From Chitinophaga pendula (GTDB taxonomy: Bacteria; Bacteroidota; Bacteroidia; Chitinophagales; Chitinophagaceae), in contig NZ_CP077769.1 in assembly GCF_020386615.1 (NCBI RefSeq), positions 3,348,001 to 3,412,000 on the forward strand: a stretch of 64,000 nt of DNA. Reading direction: 5' to 3'. Of the stretch, positions 63,314 through 64,000 are shown one piece after another. A program made the translations under genes and the position numbers. Under the pieces are notes generated by a model, which searched no databases, was not told where the DNA came from, and was given only the letters and a program-made list of their open reading frames with translations. The stretch's first letter is position 1. Every line of letters begins with the position of its first letter.

Positions 63314-64000
63314 ATGAAGCTCTCTTTAGTGAACAGGCTTTACCTGGGTTTTGCGTTAGTGATATCGCTGATCCTGGTGGGTGGTTATCTGACCTGGCAG
63401 ACATTTAACACTCAGACGGAGGAAGCCGGGTGGGTACAGCATACTTACCGGGTATTAAATAATTCGGAAAGGGTACAAAGGTTACTTTTCGATATGGAGG
63501 CGTCCAGGCGGGGCTTTAGGAGTACTTTTAACAAGCGATTCCTGGAGCCGTATGAGACCGCTCTACCGAAGGTAGCGCCGGCGATCAATGATCTTCGCAC
63601 CATGGTATCAGACAATCCTGTCCAGTTCCGAAATACGGATTCACTGGAGCGGGCGGTCAACAGCCTGCTGAGTTTCTGGAATGAGCTGGATCACTTGACT
63701 ACCCAGCAACGATTTGATCAGAATGTAGCTATTACGGAACAGGAGACCTTATTGATGGACAAGGTCAGGGCACGGATCAATACTGTTAATTTAACGGAAC
63801 GACATCTCCTGGCTAAACGGGAGGAGTTAAAAAACAGTTCCTTTACCAAAGCAATCAAAACACTATTGCTGAATAACCTTTTCATCCTGTTGGTCGGTTT
63901 TATATTAATGCGGGTAACCTATGCGGAATTCAAGCGGCGGTTAAAAGTACAGAAGGCCCTTAACAGTAAGTTACATGAGGTAGTAGAGTTGAATAAGGCA
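63314..64000 (+). CDS. CHASE3-domain sensor protein, probably histidine kinase (partial, runs off the window)
   Basis: 229 codons visible from the ATG at 63314, open to the window edge. First membrane helix about 8-28 (LYLGFALVISLILVGGYL), extracytoplasmic CHASE3 region (about 30-185; RLLFDMEASRRGFRSTFN, then coiled coil), second helix about 190-205 (LLLNNLFILLVGFILM), followed by a coiled-coil linker (KALNSKLHEVVEL). Usually followed by a histidine kinase core, which is outside this window. Divergent from the response regulator. Confidence 0.85.
   Translation, partial: MKLSLVNRLYLGFALVISLILVGGYLTWQTFNTQTEEAGWVQHTYRVLNNSERVQRLLFDMEASRRGFRSTFNKRFLEPYETALPKVAPAINDLRTMVSDNPVQFRNTDSLERAVNSLLSFWNELDHLTTQQRFDQNVAITEQETLLMDKVRARINTVNLTERHLLAKREELKNSSFTKAIKTLLLNNLFILLVGFILMRVTYAEFKRRLKVQKALNSKLHEVVELNKA

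Noticed and set aside
1..64000. CRISPR arrays, insertion sequences or rRNA
   Set aside because: No regularly spaced direct repeats, no transposase-like frame and no rRNA landmark sequence were seen while reading both strands.

Overview
The window looks like a chromosome segment of a soil-type Bacteroidota, most likely Chitinophaga or a close relative in Chitinophagaceae. The evidence is an ECF sigma / FecR / SusC / SusD cascade, many lipoproteins with a Cys lipobox, families typical of the phylum (DUF5686, YaiO-type barrel, DUF4142, membrane-anchored AraC regulators, LytS/LytTR pairs), and promoters of the Bacteroidota form TTTG-N19-TAnnTTTG. The clearest examples of that promoter precede an Rrf2 gene and a tRNA-Lys. 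No species assignment is possible without a search.

Layout. 0-9 kb: VOC protein and GlxA-like regulator, a LytS/LytTR two-component pair followed by two very small genes, secreted proteins, an orphan PoNi-type immunity gene, and an NmrA-like reductase with its AraC regulator. 8.7-10.5 kb: an Rrf2 regulator and flavohaemoprotein that share a near-identical 26-bp palindrome, probably a nitric-oxide regulon. 10.5-13.2 kb: FAD monooxygenase, AraC regulator and a frameshifted ynfA remnant. 13.2-15.8 kb: arsenic operon arsR-arsC-acr3-methyltransferase with two identical ArsR-type sites. 15.8-20.4 kb: one-carbon/methionine and queuosine genes (queH pseudogene, metF-like, queD, metE) with a cobalamin riboswitch before metE. 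20.5-23.3 kb: Lrp regulator, a Cys-rich peptide candidate, a GH114 lipoprotein and an alpha/beta hydrolase. 23.4-30.3 kb: complete sigma/FecR/SusC/SusD uptake locus without an attached enzyme. 30.3-37.5 kb: small accessory genes among decayed ones (GH3, GH43, MocR-type regulator, truncated class A beta-lactamase). 37.5-39 kb: a MACPF-domain lipoprotein resembling Bacteroidales secreted antimicrobial proteins. 39-45 kb: DUF5686 protein, beta-propeller protein, S66 peptidase, broken AraC gene and tRNA-Lys. 45.2-49.1 kb: surface-glycan glycosyltransferases and a methyltransferase. 49.1-52.8 kb: oxidative-stress group (DsbA-like, manganese catalase, DUF4142, DUF892). 53.4-64 kb: a tightly packed six-gene operon (response regulator, HEAT-repeat membrane protein, two paralogous processive GT2 synthases, a giant TPR/YaiO barrel protein, DUF4838 lipoprotein) divergent from a CHASE3 sensor kinase that runs off the window.

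How they fit together. The last block reads as a complete, sensor-controlled machine for making and exporting an exopolysaccharide and is the best candidate for an undescribed system. The MACPF lipoprotein and the orphan PoNi gene suggest competition with other bacteria. The many pseudogenes between 31 and 45 kb mark this as an actively decaying accessory region.
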